Origin: Sporisorium sorghi
Taxonomy: Eukaryota; Basidiomycota; Ustilaginomycetes; Ustilaginales; Ustilaginaceae
Length of the DNA: 39,218 nucleotides
Reading direction: 5' to 3'
Assembly: GCA_023212695.1 (NCBI GenBank)
Contig: JALCCG010000200.1
Span: forward strand, 1-39,218
The notes under the pieces were generated by a model. It was not told the DNA's origin. It searched no databases and worked only from the letters and a program-made list of their open reading frames with translations. The first letter of the stretch is position 1, and the number at the start of each line of letters is the position of its first letter. The position numbers and the translations under genes were made by a program. Shown in pieces: positions 1-10,152 of the stretch.

Positions 1-75
<75 letters not shown>
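1..75. repeat. Poly-T tract (T75) at left end
   Basis: The first 75 bases are uninterrupted T. A matching T73 closes the window. Homopolymers this long are usual points where short-read assemblies break, so this may be a contig-end artefact or a real poly(dA:dT) tract whose length is unreliable. Confidence 0.95.
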
Positions 76-548
76 CCTCTTTTCCATCCACGAGTCTCGC
101 TAAAACTGCGCTTGATCCGGACTGACCGTCAGCAAGCCTGCAGGTTGACAAAACGTCATTTTCCGCAAACGAGTGCCGTCACTGACTCTCTGTCCTCAGC
201 AGTAAGCCTTTGGTTGCGGTCATAGTCGCCGCTACCGTCGGTGCAAAGCAACCGATCCGGACCAATCTGGACCCTTCAGCTTTATGTTTGCTGAACCTGC
301 ATTTTTCTGGTCACTGTAGGACTGAGCGTGAGAGGTTGCTCTTCCACCAAGCTGACAGATGAACTTCCTTGAAACGCTTGCAGCTGACATCGCCCTGTGT
401 CGTCTGCCATCTCTTTCACTTCCCCGTTCACCACCTTGCCATTCATTCGTTCCGATGATCTCTTGAAGCTATCGACATATCCTCCATCACTCGCGCCCTC
501 CATCTATTGAACTTCACGAACGTCCTCGTCGACAGGCGCTCGTCAAAG
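76..548. other. 5' flank of the dioxygenase gene
   Basis: About 470 bases without a supportable gene. It should carry the promoter and leader of the downstream dioxygenase. I see no TATA-like or other motif I would name, and no conserved short reading frame. Confidence 0.5.
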
Positions 549-2909
549 ATGGCGGCAACTCAGCGCGACAACCGCCGACGCTCAGGCTCGATGCGCAAGT
601 CGTCCTCGCAGCAGCACTACGCACCGATCATCTCGATACCTTCTCCACCACCGCCAGCGGACGAGTATGCCTATCCACCATCATCATCATCCACCACGCA
701 CCTGCCGATCGACGACGACGACGAGAAGACAGCCGAAGCAGGACCTTCAGCTCCACCAACCCGCATCCCCCGTCGACCCGTGCTCTCGCGCCGGAACACC
801 TCCAAAAAGGAATACGTCCACCCCTACCTCTCTGGCAACTTTGCGCCCGTCACCACCGAATGCCCGCTCACCGACTGCCTCTACGAAGGCACAATACCCC
901 CCGAGTTCGCCGGCAGCCAGTACGTGCGTAACGGCGGCAACCCGCTGGCCAACTCGGACCTCGACCGCGACGCGCACTGGTTCGACGCCGACGGCATGCT
1001 CGCCGGCGTCCTGTTCCGCCGCACGCCCGAGGGCACCATCCAACCGTGCTTCCTGAATCGGTTCATCTTGACGGATCTGCTGCTGTCGACGCCGGATCAC
1101 TCGCGGCTGCCGTACCTGCCGAGCATTGCGACGCTGGTGAATCCGCACACGTCGCTGTTCTGGCTGCTGTGCGAGATTGTGCGCACGTTTGTGCTGACGA
1201 TTCTCACGTGGTTGCCTGGGCTGGGGCTGAGGAGCGAGCAGAAGCTAAGGCGCATCAGTGTGGCGAATACGAGTGTGTTTTGGCATGATGGCAAGGCGAT
1301 GGCGGGGTGCGAGAGTGGGCCGCCCATGCGGATTATGCTGCCGGGTCTCGAGACGGTTGGCTGGTACACGGGGGAGGAGGAGGGCGATGACGAGAAGCAC
1401 GCTGTTACACGCAAGACCACCTCGAAAGGCTTCGGCGGCGGTCCACCCATCATCAGCATGCTGCGCGAGTTCACCACGGCGCACCCCAAAATCGACCCCA
1501 TCACCCACGAGCTCCTCCTCTACCACATGTGCTTCGAATCGCCCTACCTGCGCATCAGCGTCATCCCGCCCGCACGCCAATCCCAGCGCACCCACCTCCC
1601 CTCTCACGCAGCCACGCTCAAAGGCAAACCGGTACGCGGGCTGAAGCAGCCCAAGATGATGCACGACCTTGGCGCCACGCGCACGCAGACTGTGATCCTC
1701 GACGTGCCGCTGTCGCTCGACATGCTCAACTTGGTGCGCGGCAAGCCGATCCTGCACTACGACCCCACGCAGCCGAGCCGGTTCGGCGTGCTGCCGCGCT
1801 ATGCTCCCGAGCAGGTGCGCTGGTTCGAGAGCCCCGAGGCGTGCTGCGTGTACCACACGGCCAACAGCTGGGACGACGACGCCATGTTCGCCTCCCACCC
1901 TCTCGATGCGATCGAGCCGACCACGCGGGGCGTGAATATGCTGGGATGCCGCCTGAACAGCGCGACGCTGGTGTACTCGGCGGGGAACCTGCTGCCACCC
2001 TCGCACGTACTGCCACCCCCGAACTGCCCCGAGAAGTGCCAGCTGTACTACTGGCGCTTCGACCTCGGCCGTACGGACGCTAATGAGATCAGCCACGAAT
2101 TCGCGCTCTCGGACGTGCCGTTCGAGTTCCCTGCGATCAACGACGAGTACGCCATGCAAAACGCGCTCTACGTGTACGGCACGAGCATGCGCGACGGCAC
2201 GTTCGACGCCGGCTTGGGCAAAGCAGCTAAGATCGACGCGCTGGTCAAGATTGATGCCGGTGCGCTGATCCGACGAGGTAAAGCGCTGTGGAGCCAAGGC
2301 CGGCTGCGGGCGGGCGAGAGCGTGGACACGCGCACGGTGGAGGCCGTGCTTGCTGCGCAACGCGACGGCACAGCAGCAGCCGACGATGCGATCAAGATCT
2401 TCGAGATGCCCCGCGGGTGGTACGCGCAGGAAACGACCTTCGTGCCGCGTCGCCCCGCACCCGGCGTCACCGTAGACGAGGACGACGGCTGGCTCGTATG
2501 CTACGTGTTCGACGAAGCCTCCGGCCTGCACCCGTCCACAGGCGACGTGCTGCCCGGCGCAACGAGCGAGCTGTGGATCATCGACGCCAAGCACATGAAC
2601 CACGTCGTCTGCCGCATCATGCTCCCCCAGCGCGTACCGTACGGCCTGCACGGAACGCTGTTCACCGAGCAGCAGATTGCGGAACAGCGACCCGTCGAGC
2701 CAGAGCAGGTGCGCAGCTGGGCCGCATCGGTGAATTTGGCAGATCCGTTCTCGGCGTCCTCGCTCGGGTCGTCGGTGTATACCGCCTCGGGCAAGGCGAC
2801 GACAGGCAAGTTCAAGGATGGGAAAGAGGTGTATGCGGCGTTTGTCAAGGATCCGGTGCGCATTGGCGCTTGGTGGATCAAGCGCAAGATTGAGCACTTG
2901 ATTGCTTGA
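549..2909 (+). CDS. Carotenoid/stilbene cleavage dioxygenase (RPE65/CCD family)
   Basis: A 786-residue non-heme iron dioxygenase of the carotenoid cleavage oxygenase family, which cuts a polyene or stilbene double bond with O2. The early motif YVRNGGNP and the segment around HWFDADGML are typical of the family. Four histidines spaced like the iron ligands are visible: H312 (TAHPKIDP), H372 (MMHDLG), H436 (VYHTANSW) and H701 (GLHGTLF). Residues 1-90 are basic, Ser/Pro-rich and probably disordered. Residues about 201-227 form a hydrophobic stretch that could bind membrane. The reading frame extends to 507, but that codon is TTG; the ATG at 549 (MAATQRD) is the first eukaryotic start. Smut fungi are known to encode several family members, including a beta-carotene cleaving and a resveratrol cleaving enzyme. 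The long N-terminus and hydrophobic insert resemble the fungal lignostilbene dioxygenase-like group, but I cannot assign the substrate. No introns are needed. Confidence 0.93.
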   Translation: MAATQRDNRRRSGSMRKSSSQQHYAPIISIPSPPPPADEYAYPPSSSSTTHLPIDDDDEKTAEAGPSAPPTRIPRRPVLSRRNTSKKEYVHPYLSGNFAPVTTECPLTDCLYEGTIPPEFAGSQYVRNGGNPLANSDLDRDAHWFDADGMLAGVLFRRTPEGTIQPCFLNRFILTDLLLSTPDHSRLPYLPSIATLVNPHTSLFWLLCEIVRTFVLTILTWLPGLGLRSEQKLRRISVANTSVFWHDGKAMAGCESGPPMRIMLPGLETVGWYTGEEEGDDEKHAVTRKTTSKGFGGGPPIISMLREFTTAHPKIDPITHELLLYHMCFESPYLRISVIPPARQSQRTHLPSHAATLKGKPVRGLKQPKMMHDLGATRTQTVILDVPLSLDMLNLVRGKPILHYDPTQPSRFGVLPRYAPEQVRWFESPEACCVYHTANSWDDDAMFASHPLDAIEPTTRGVNMLGCRLNSATLVYSAGNLLPPSHVLPPPNCPEKCQLYYWRFDLGRTDANEISHEFALSDVPFEFPAINDEYAMQNALYVYGTSMRDGTFDAGLGKAAKIDALVKIDAGALIRRGKALWSQGRLRAGESVDTRTVEAVLAAQRDGTAAADDAIKIFEMPRGWYAQETTFVPRRPAPGVTVDEDDGWLVCYVFDEASGLHPSTGDVLPGATSELWIIDAKHMNHVVCRIMLPQRVPYGLHGTLFTEQQIAEQRPVEPEQVRSWAASVNLADPFSASSLGSSVYTASGKATTGKFKDGKEVYAAFVKDPVRIGAWWIKRKIEHLIA

Positions 2910-3136
2910 GGGGTTGCGGTCATTTTGTACTTGTACTGTTTTCATTGTTCATGCAATCTTTGCTCTCGACAAGCGGTTCGACTGGGACGGGGTATGGATT
3001 GAAAGACATGACAGTGACATGGCGGGGTATCGGTGCGGCGAGACCGCATGGCCTTAAGCGGCAGAAGCCTGACTACGAGCAGAGAAGATAACCCTCGTCG
3101 ACAAGAACATCCTCACGCGCTCGTCCATATCTTAAT

Positions 3137-3982
3137 TCATCGCAGAGAACTCCGTGCTACTCCGCTCGCTCCAACCATCCCTCCACGCTTGAACCTCCAC
3201 TTGCCACGCAGAATCCTGAACCACCCCCTGCCGAACTTGTACGGCTTCCCATCAACCTCATGCTGATACAGACAGTCGTCGCCAAAGATGCAAAACGGCC
3301 TCAGAGTCCACTTTTTGCTCAGCCCCAGACTCTTCGTGAAATTCTTACACGGCGTCTGCGCAGCCCGCTCGCGGAAGCGCTGCAGCGCCAGCGACCTCGC
3401 ACCTCCCGTGAACGGTTCCGGCGTGACGAAGGTAAAATCGGACGGGGTGCGGCAGGTAGGGCAGTTCTTGTTCTTGGCTTGGCGGTGCTGTCGTCGCCAC
3501 TTCTGGAGGCAAGGCGGGCAGAAGAGGTGATCGCAATTCGGGTGTTGGGCGTAGACGGTAGGGATTTCCATGCAGATGTAGCACGGCTGCGTGTTTTCGC
3601 CGACGCTGGCAGGGACGCCTTTCATCACAGCCCGGGTGGGCTTCTTCGAGCTGGTAGGCTGCAGCGAGGGAGCGACATCTTGCCAGGCGTCTTCTTCGTT
3701 GCTATCGGTCTGCGGGGTGGGTTGGAAAGCTTTCGCGCTGGCGGATAGGCTAGATCGAGAAGTCGGCCCGGGCGTGAACTCGGGAGCCTGTGCAGAGAGT
3801 CGAGATGTAGGGGAACATGGATCGGTTGCTGGCTGGAGTTGATCGCGCGTCCTGCTGTGAGAAAAGATGCACTTGTCTCCCCTTTTGCATTTGCCTGAAC
3901 GGAAGTAGTATCGACAAGGTGTGTCTTGCTTGGATCGAGCCGGGGGAGCAGATGAGGATCTCGTGCTTGCTTCGGCCTGCAT
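3137..3982 (-). CDS. Makorin-like CCCH zinc finger / RING protein
   Basis: A 281-residue protein, likely a RING-type E3 ubiquitin ligase with RNA-binding fingers. Residues 23-42 are a canonical CX8CX5CX3H finger (CRYYFRSGKCKRGDKC then IFSH). Residues from about 134 to 176 are a C3HC4 RING (CYICMEIP ... HLFCPPC ... CPTCR). A second, looser finger near residues 222-251 has its last three ligands in CX5CX3H spacing (FCIFGDDCLYQH). Finger-RING-finger order is that of makorins, though animal makorins carry more CCCH units. The open frame continues upstream to a GTG at 4120; the first ATG is at 3982, which leaves only a short tail before finger 1. An unseen upstream exon cannot be excluded. It is convergent with the dioxygenase gene (227 bases between stops) and divergent from NOG2. 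Confidence 0.85.
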   Translation of the reverse strand: MQAEASTRSSSAPPARSKQDTPCRYYFRSGKCKRGDKCIFSHSRTRDQLQPATDPCSPTSRLSAQAPEFTPGPTSRSSLSASAKAFQPTPQTDSNEEDAWQDVAPSLQPTSSKKPTRAVMKGVPASVGENTQPCYICMEIPTVYAQHPNCDHLFCPPCLQKWRRQHRQAKNKNCPTCRTPSDFTFVTPEPFTGGARSLALQRFRERAAQTPCKNFTKSLGLSKKWTLRPFCIFGDDCLYQHEVDGKPYKFGRGWFRILRGKWRFKRGGMVGASGVARSSLR

Positions 3983-4583
3983 GTCGGATTCTGGAAGTAT
4001 GACGTCGTGACTTGAATGACCTGGTTTGACCTTCTGCGATGTTGCGGACGATGGAGATGATGTTTGTGCCTTTATCGAGGTGGAAGTGATGATCCCTTTG
4101 TCCGTCGTGAGTGCAAGCACAGAGTTTGGTGGAAGCGCGTGTCAATTCAGGGTCCAAGGCAGCTCTAATCTTGCTCCGACTCGGTTCCGCCTTGTGCTGC
4201 TGCTTTTTCGCTGCGACTGAGAGACAGGATGGCCAGCCGCAGTTTTCGCCACAGTGAAAGAAACGGCCGAGTGAGAGGTGAGCGAGGAAAAAAAAAAAAG
4301 AAAAAAAAAAAAAAAAAAACTCAACCCCTTCTCGATTTCCCTCTTTCTTACCACCTTCTCCTCACCCGCTGGTCACCCCATTCACAACTGACGAACCCTC
4401 TCTCGTTATCGTCAGTCATCAGTACCGCTAAAGTATCTCTCTTTGTGACGACACTCGATCTCATCACGGCCATCATCCAGCCAACGGCCGCGTCAGACGG
4501 TCGACACCCCTAGCTTCGATCGGTGCTTGCATCCCTCTCTCCTTATACCCTCAAGCATCTCATCGCTTTCATATTGACTCAAG
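3983..4583. promoter_or_regulatory. Shared divergent promoter region, makorin-like / NOG2
   Basis: A 600-base gap between two divergently transcribed genes. It holds an interrupted poly-A tract (A12 at 4288-4299, G, A19 at 4301-4319), the kind of poly(dA:dT) element that excludes nucleosomes in fungal promoters. The stretch from 4320 to 4583 is pyrimidine-rich on the NOG2 strand, as is common in fungal leaders. The regulatory role is inferred from position. Confidence 0.5.
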
Positions 4584-7270
4584 ATGGTCGTCGTAAAGGG
4601 AGGTCCCTCCAAAAACAATACAAAGTCCACCGGCATCAAGCGTGTCAAAGGCGAAAACTTCTACCGCGACGCCAAAAAGGCCAAGGTCGTCAAGCTCCTC
4701 TCCAAGGATGGCATCGCTTCCAAAGCCATCCGTGACAAGAACGGCAAAATCATCCAGGCTGCCGAGTTCCAGAGCAGCGAAGCAAAGCCTGGCCGTGTTC
4801 AGCCCGACAAGCGATGGTTCGGCAACACGCGCGTCATCTCGCAAGATGCGCTCGACCACTTCCGCACCTCGCTCGGCTCGCGCGTCAACGACCCCTACTC
4901 GGTTCTCCTCCGAAGGAACAAGCTGCCCATGTCGCTCATCCAGGATCCGGGCAAGGGCAAGGCTCCTTCTCTCACTACTCTCGAACCCTACTCGGACACC
5001 TTTGGTCCCGGCGCGCAGCGAAAGCGTCCCCGTCTCGATGGTGGCATGAGCTCGTTCGAGGAGCTCGCCATGAGCAGTGAGCAGGCTGGTCGCGCTGCCG
5101 ACGAAAAGCAAGCCGCTCTCGAAGCCAAGGCTGCTGGTGTCGGTCTCGTGCCCTCTGACTACGAAGTCGGGTCCAGCGCCCAGCGCTCCGCCAATGGGTT
5201 CACTGCCGATGCTGACGAGCTCTACGAGATCCCCGTCACCCGTGGCCGATCCGAGCCCATCTATAGCAAGGGCCAGTCCAGACGTATCTGGGGTGAGCTC
5301 TACAAGGTCATCGACTCGTCCGACGTCATCATCCACGTTCTCGACGCTCGTGATCCTATGGGAACTCGATGCCGCAGCGTCGAGAAGCACATTCGCGACG
5401 AAAAGCCGCACAAGCACCTCGTCTTCCTCCTCAACAAGGTCGATCTTGTGCCTACCTGGGTTACTGTAAGTTTTGCGCACCATCTTTCTTTCCTCCCCCG
5501 CTCTCCCACCTTTCAATTTTTTTTCTCCTCAAGACCAACCTTACCCCACAATCATGTCAAGTACTGTGCCGTCGTTCCTCTTTTGGGAGGCGCGATGTCA
5601 GTGGCGCAAAAACTGTTACGAATGTGGAAGAAGAACGGCGTCGATACGATCTCCCCCTCATAGCTATGTCTCCCCTGCCAGTCAGCCTTTGGCGGCTGGC
5701 AGGCGTTTGGGACATGCCCGCTCCCAGACCTTCTTCCGCCGATAAAGGCTGGGCAGACCGGGAGGGCCTGGAGCGTCGGCGTCGGGATTCCTATATGAGT
5801 TGAGCTTACGGTGCTCTTTTTTTTCTACGCCGTGCTCGTAGTCATGGAACCAACATTTCCTTTTCCTTCTCGCTTTGTTTTCTCAAAGATCGGGGTATAC
5901 CAGAGCAGTCGATGCTGACCATTCTTTGTTTCTCTGGATCTGCCCGCATTGCTGGCTGATAGGCTCGATGGGTCAAGATCCTCTCGAAAGAGTACCCCAC
6001 CATTGCCTTCCACGCCTCGATCAACAACTCATTCGGTAAAGGTTCGCTCATTCAGTTGCTGCGCCAGTTCAGCGTGCTGCACTCGGACAAGAAGCAGATC
6101 AGCGTCGGCTTCGTCGGCTACCCGAACACGGGCAAATCGTCGATCATCAACACGCTCAAGAAGAAGAAGGTCTGCAATGTCGCGCCCATCCCTGGCGAAA
6201 CCAAGGTGTGGCAGTACATCACGCTGATGCGACGCATCTACCTCATCGACTGTCCCGGCATCGTGCCTGTGTCGGCGCACGACTCAGAGACGGGCACGGT
6301 GTTGAAGGGCGTGGTGCGTGTCGAAAACCTCGAGACGCCTGCCGAGCATATTCCGGCGCTGCTGTCGCGTGTCAAGCCGGAGTACATCCGTCGTACGTAC
6401 AACTTGGAGAAGTGGTCCAATTCCGAAGACTTCCTGGGGCAGATTGCGAAGAGGATGGGCAAGCTGCTCAAGGGCGGCGAGCCGGATCTCGAGACGGTGG
6501 CCAAGATGGTGCTCAACGACTGGATCCGCGGCAAGATTCCGTTCTTTGTCGCGCCTGCTTCGCCGGAAGACGCTAAGGCGGACAAGGGCAAGGCCAAAGC
6601 TTCCGCTGAGGAGGTCGAGGCCGCCGAGGCCAGCGAGCTTGCAGCCACCGCAGCAGCAGATGCCGAGCTGGACGCTGCCACCGACAAGCTGCTCAAGAGG
6701 AAGAAGGTCAAGGGCGTCGAGCAGCCGCTCAAGCAGATCGCCGTCGCGACCAAGTTCACGCGCGAGGACATCGAGGCCGGTCGACCTGAGGACTACGTCA
6801 TGGAGCGCGACGAGGACGAGCCGGTTCCCGAGGTGGCTGTGGGTGAAGATGCCACGTTTGACAGCGACGACGATGTCGCTGCCGAGGACGACGAGGACGA
6901 CAGTGAGGAGGAAGAGGACGGCGATGCGCTCGAAGACCTCAACTGGGACGACGTCTTCCAAGGCGGATCCGACGCCGAGGATGCCGAGGACGACGTCGAC
7001 GCCGATACCACCGCCAAGTCTTCCCCCGGCAAACGCGCCGCTGCTGACGACGACGAGGACGAGGACGAGCAAGACCCGCGCCACAAGCAAAAGAAAGCGC
7101 CGCGCATGACCACGTCCAAACGCAAGGCTGAGAATTTCTACACCCACGCCAACGTCAAGAACAAGAGCCGTCGTGGCAAGCCCGATGCGCCTGAGCCAAA
7201 GTCGAAGGAGAGGGGGCCCAAGGTCGGGGCTAATGGCAAAGGCGCGCCGCAGCAGCGTCGTCGGAAGTAA
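4584..7270 (+). CDS. NOG2: Nucleolar GTPase Nog2/GNL2 (two exons)
   Basis: A 729-residue circularly permuted GTPase of the YlqF/RbgA group needed for late assembly and nuclear export of the 60S ribosomal subunit. Exon 1 is 4584-5465 and exon 2 is 5963-7270, joined in phase 0 across a GTAAGT...GATAG intron of 497 bases; the join restores the conserved LVPTWVT/ARWVKIL segment. The permuted order of motifs is visible: G4 NKVD at 284-287, then G1 GYPNTGKSS from 346 and G3 DCPG at 390-393. The N-terminal NGP1-type region contains [14 protein letters not shown] and the RWFGNTRVI segment. The C-terminal third is acidic (DDDE runs) and then strongly basic, as in other fungal Nog2 proteins, and ends with a nucleolar-type [12 protein letters not shown] tail. 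The start ATG is preceded by a pyrimidine-rich leader. The intron is unusually long and structured and is treated separately. Confidence 0.96.
5674..5781 (+). ncRNA. Candidate intronic structured RNA (possible H/ACA snoRNA)
   Basis: Inside the NOG2 intron, 5674-5703 folds as an 8-bp outer stem (CCTGCCAG with CTGGCAGG) continued by T-G, C-G and three G-C pairs around a TTT loop, with one bulged A. 5737-5781 folds as CGCCGA with TCGGCG, then an internal loop (TAA opposite GGAGCG), then AGGC with GCCT, which has the shape of a pseudouridylation pocket. Two weaker hairpins follow at 5802-5816 and 5825-5841, with an ACA at 5853-5855. From memory, the budding yeast NOG2 intron hosts the H/ACA snoRNA snR191. 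I do not see a clean box H, so the borders and class are tentative. Confidence 0.3.
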
Positions 7271-8272
7271 GGAAGGGTTTGGGGTGGTTCGTTTGCATTT
7301 GTATTTGTATTTTGTCAAGTGTCGTATGCATTCTCTGGGATCATCTTTGGTGTGAGCGGGTCGTTAAGCTGATTGCGAGAACGGTTGGAAGTGATCAGCG
7401 CGGCGGGCGTGGTGTGAGTGATCAGCGCACGCACGGTCAAGGGCTGTGTGGGTGTTTGTGAGACGAACAGCTTCTCAAATCAAGAACTAGGCCGCACAAG
7501 CTGAATGAAGATGAAACTGAAAACATTGATTGAATTGCATGCAAGAGAACAACAGCCGTGAAAGACCGCAACGACCAGTGGACCGAACTACCGATGGTCT
7601 CTGATCCTTCCTCCACGACCCAAGGCCCCTTGCCCTCGACGCTGTCACAAAGAAACACCCGACTCGTAGAAAGCAAAGTCGCGCAACAAAGGTCCCCAAA
7701 GGTCTTTAAGACCCGACGACCAATCTTGTGCGCGTCTTCGCTGTCCACTGCCGAGTCGGAAGCGACGTGTGCGTGTATGGCGGGAAGAAACCAGCTCGGT
7801 CGTAGAAGGAGAGAATCGAGACCTCGAAAGCCAGCACCGACACTGGAACCTTTGATGATGAACGAAAGAGAAAAATTGGAAGATCAACTCCCATATCGCC
7901 CTTCCTGAATTATGGTTCAAAATGGTAAAAGGCAATTTTGAAGTACCTTGAAACAGGAAGGAGGGAGTGTATGGGGAACAAGAAGGAAAGGTGCGGGTGA
8001 GGGTTTGCGAATATATACTCGGAGCGCTGCTGCTTCGCGTTCTGCGGCCGAGGGGATTGGCTCGATTGCAGGCTGAGGGTTGAGAAGAATCGAGAGAGTT
8101 GAAAATAGGGGCAAAATTTCGACTTTGAAGGGTGGTCAGAGGGAAATCTTCAAGAAGGCACGGACGTCGGATGTCAAGAACGGCGTGTTGCCTTTGAACA
8201 AAGTGTCAAACGACAGGTCATCGTCTTTTGCTCAGCTGCACCATCGCTTGGGTCCTTGCAGTCGACGAAGCG
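7271..8272. other. Intergenic region NOG2-SIR2
   Basis: One kilobase between two same-strand genes. It should hold the NOG2 3' end and the promoter of the deacetylase gene. Reading frames here are short, overlap on both strands and show no recognisable domain. I see no RNA gene. Confidence 0.5.
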
Positions 8273-10033
8273 ATGCAGAGCGATGCGACGGATACATCGT
8301 CCGTAGCTGCCGCAAACAGCGTCAACGATGCAAGCGCAGCATCGACATCGAAATCGACTCCAGCTCCAGCAGTCGCCATGAATGGCGCGGAAGAGGCACC
8401 TCCCGCGGTCGCCTCGACATCCTACCAATCCATGGACTCCGAAGAGCTCTCCGCGCTCGAAGAGCTGGCCGAAGACGAGTCCGAATCCGACACCGAGATC
8501 GAGCGGCTGCTCGACGAAGCCGCCGCCGCCTTCCCGCCCGAAACCGTCTCTGCGATGGTGCGCGACCTCAAGCAGCGCGGCCTCGTTGCGTTCCTCCAGC
8601 ACCACGTCGTTCCCAATCCGGACCCTTTGCGCATCAAACACCTGCTTCTCGCACTCGGCGTCTTCCTGCCACGCTCGATCCGCGATTCCGACGTCCCACT
8701 CGACGTGCTGCTCCCGATCCTCAAGACCGCGCTCGCGCGCATCCTGCGCCGACGCGAGAAGCTGCCGCAGTACAACACCGTCTCCGACGCGCTCGAGCTC
8801 CTCTCCACCCGCAAGCGCATCATGGTTCTCTCCGGCGCCGGCATCTCGGTCTCGTGCGGCATCCCCGACTTCCGCTCCAAAGACGGCATCTACGCCACAC
8901 TCCAGTCCGAAGGCAAGTACGAGCTGGACGATCCACAGGACATGTTTGACAAGCAGTACTTCTTGCAAAACCCGGCGATGTTCTACTCGTTTGCACATAG
9001 CATCTTCCCGAGCAACTTTGCGCCCAGCTCGGCGCATCGGTTCATCAAGTTGCTGGAGGAGCGCGGGCAGCTGTTGCGGAATTATAGCCAGAACATTGAT
9101 ACGCTGGAGCAGGTGGCTGGGATTGGGCGGGTGTTGCAGTGCCATGGGAGTTTTGCGAGTGCGAGCTGTACCGATGTGGCTGGGTGCGGGTATCGGTGTA
9201 GGGGGAGTGAGATTGCTGGGGCGATCTTTGCGAGGCGTGTGCCGCGGTGTCCGCGGTGCGACGAGCGCCGAGCGCGGCAGGGTGCGCAGAAGCCGAGCAA
9301 GAAGAAGCGCAAACTGGGAAAGACTTGGCGGCCCGGTAACGATTCAGATGACGACTCTTCCGACGACAACGACCCAACGCAGCAGCCTGGATTCGGCATC
9401 CTCAAACCGGACATCACGTTCTTTGGCGAGAAGCTGTCGGACGAATTCGACCACGCTCTGCTCGCCGACCGCGACCACGTCGACCTGCTCATCGTCATGG
9501 GCACCTCGCTCAAGGTCGCGCCCGTCTCGGAGATCCTTGGACATATCCCGCACTCGACGCCGGTGATTCTGATCAACAAGACGCCCATTCTACACCTCGC
9601 TACGGACATCATGCTGCTTGGCGACTGCGACCGCATCGTCGAGTATCTGTGTCGCAAGTTGGGGTGGGATCTGCCGTCGATCGAGCCGAGTCAGGATGTG
9701 GTGGGGACGCCGGCGGCGGAGAAGGTTAAGGCAGAGGTCGAGCTGCGGGATGAGGAGGAGGACGGTGGGGCGAAAGCGGCGGCGGGTGGTGGTGAGGTGG
9801 ATGGTGTGGAGAAAGAGCCAGAGAGGCTGATGAACAGTCACGCGTGGTTGTTCGAGGGCGCAGAGCCTGGACGGTTGCCGGCGTTGCTCGCCGAGATGGA
9901 AGATGACGATCAAGATGACGATGATGGCGATGGCGATGGCGATGGCGACGACGGTGACGACGGCCACGACGACGCAGAAGGCGACAGCAAGAACGATCAA
10001 GTCGAAACCACACTCCCTCCAACTGCGGAATAA
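8273..10033 (+). CDS. NAD-dependent histone deacetylase, Sir2/Hst1/SIRT1 class
   Basis: A 586-residue class I sirtuin that removes acetyl groups from histone lysines using NAD, typically for heterochromatin silencing. The helical stretch before the core (DVLLPILKTALARILRRREKLP) and the phrase QYNTVSDALELL match the Sir2/Hst1 group. The NAD motif GAGIS is at 188-192, then GIPDFRSKDGIY, the ribose-binding QNIDTLE, and the catalytic histidine H291 in CHGSFA. Zinc ligands are C299/C305 and C326/C329 (CPRC). Between the zinc ribbon and FFGEKLSDEF lies an insertion with a KKKRKL nuclear-localisation-like motif and an acidic run. The C-terminal tail is almost pure Asp/Gly. The frame runs up to a TTG at 8228; the first ATG is 8273. 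It converges with the gene at 10153. Confidence 0.93.
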   Translation: MQSDATDTSSVAAANSVNDASAASTSKSTPAPAVAMNGAEEAPPAVASTSYQSMDSEELSALEELAEDESESDTEIERLLDEAAAAFPPETVSAMVRDLKQRGLVAFLQHHVVPNPDPLRIKHLLLALGVFLPRSIRDSDVPLDVLLPILKTALARILRRREKLPQYNTVSDALELLSTRKRIMVLSGAGISVSCGIPDFRSKDGIYATLQSEGKYELDDPQDMFDKQYFLQNPAMFYSFAHSIFPSNFAPSSAHRFIKLLEERGQLLRNYSQNIDTLEQVAGIGRVLQCHGSFASASCTDVAGCGYRCRGSEIAGAIFARRVPRCPRCDERRARQGAQKPSKKKRKLGKTWRPGNDSDDDSSDDNDPTQQPGFGILKPDITFFGEKLSDEFDHALLADRDHVDLLIVMGTSLKVAPVSEILGHIPHSTPVILINKTPILHLATDIMLLGDCDRIVEYLCRKLGWDLPSIEPSQDVVGTPAAEKVKAEVELRDEEEDGGAKAAAGGGEVDGVEKEPERLMNSHAWLFEGAEPGRLPALLAEMEDDDQDDDDGDGDGDGDDGDDGHDDAEGDSKNDQVETTLPPTAE

Positions 10034-10152
10034 CTTCGCCCTCATTGCACTCGCAGCACGTCTTCGCTCACAATACCCAACGGAAACTTGAAAGGCATAT
10101 TCGTTTGACACCAAGTTCATGACTGTGATGGCGACTCGACACTGCTCGCCTC

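Noticed and set aside
1245..2945. 566-codon open frame on the minus strand opposite the dioxygenase
   Set aside because: It mirrors a GC-rich coding strand, has Arg/His/Val-rich composition and no domain. The plus-strand product is unmistakable.
2975..2985. GGTTCGACTGG resembling a tRNA B box
   Set aside because: The last two bases are wrong, and no paired T arm, A box or acceptor stem surrounds it.
6284..7318. 344-codon minus-strand frame opposite NOG2 exon 2
   Set aside because: Created by the acidic Asp/Glu repeats of Nog2 read on the other strand.
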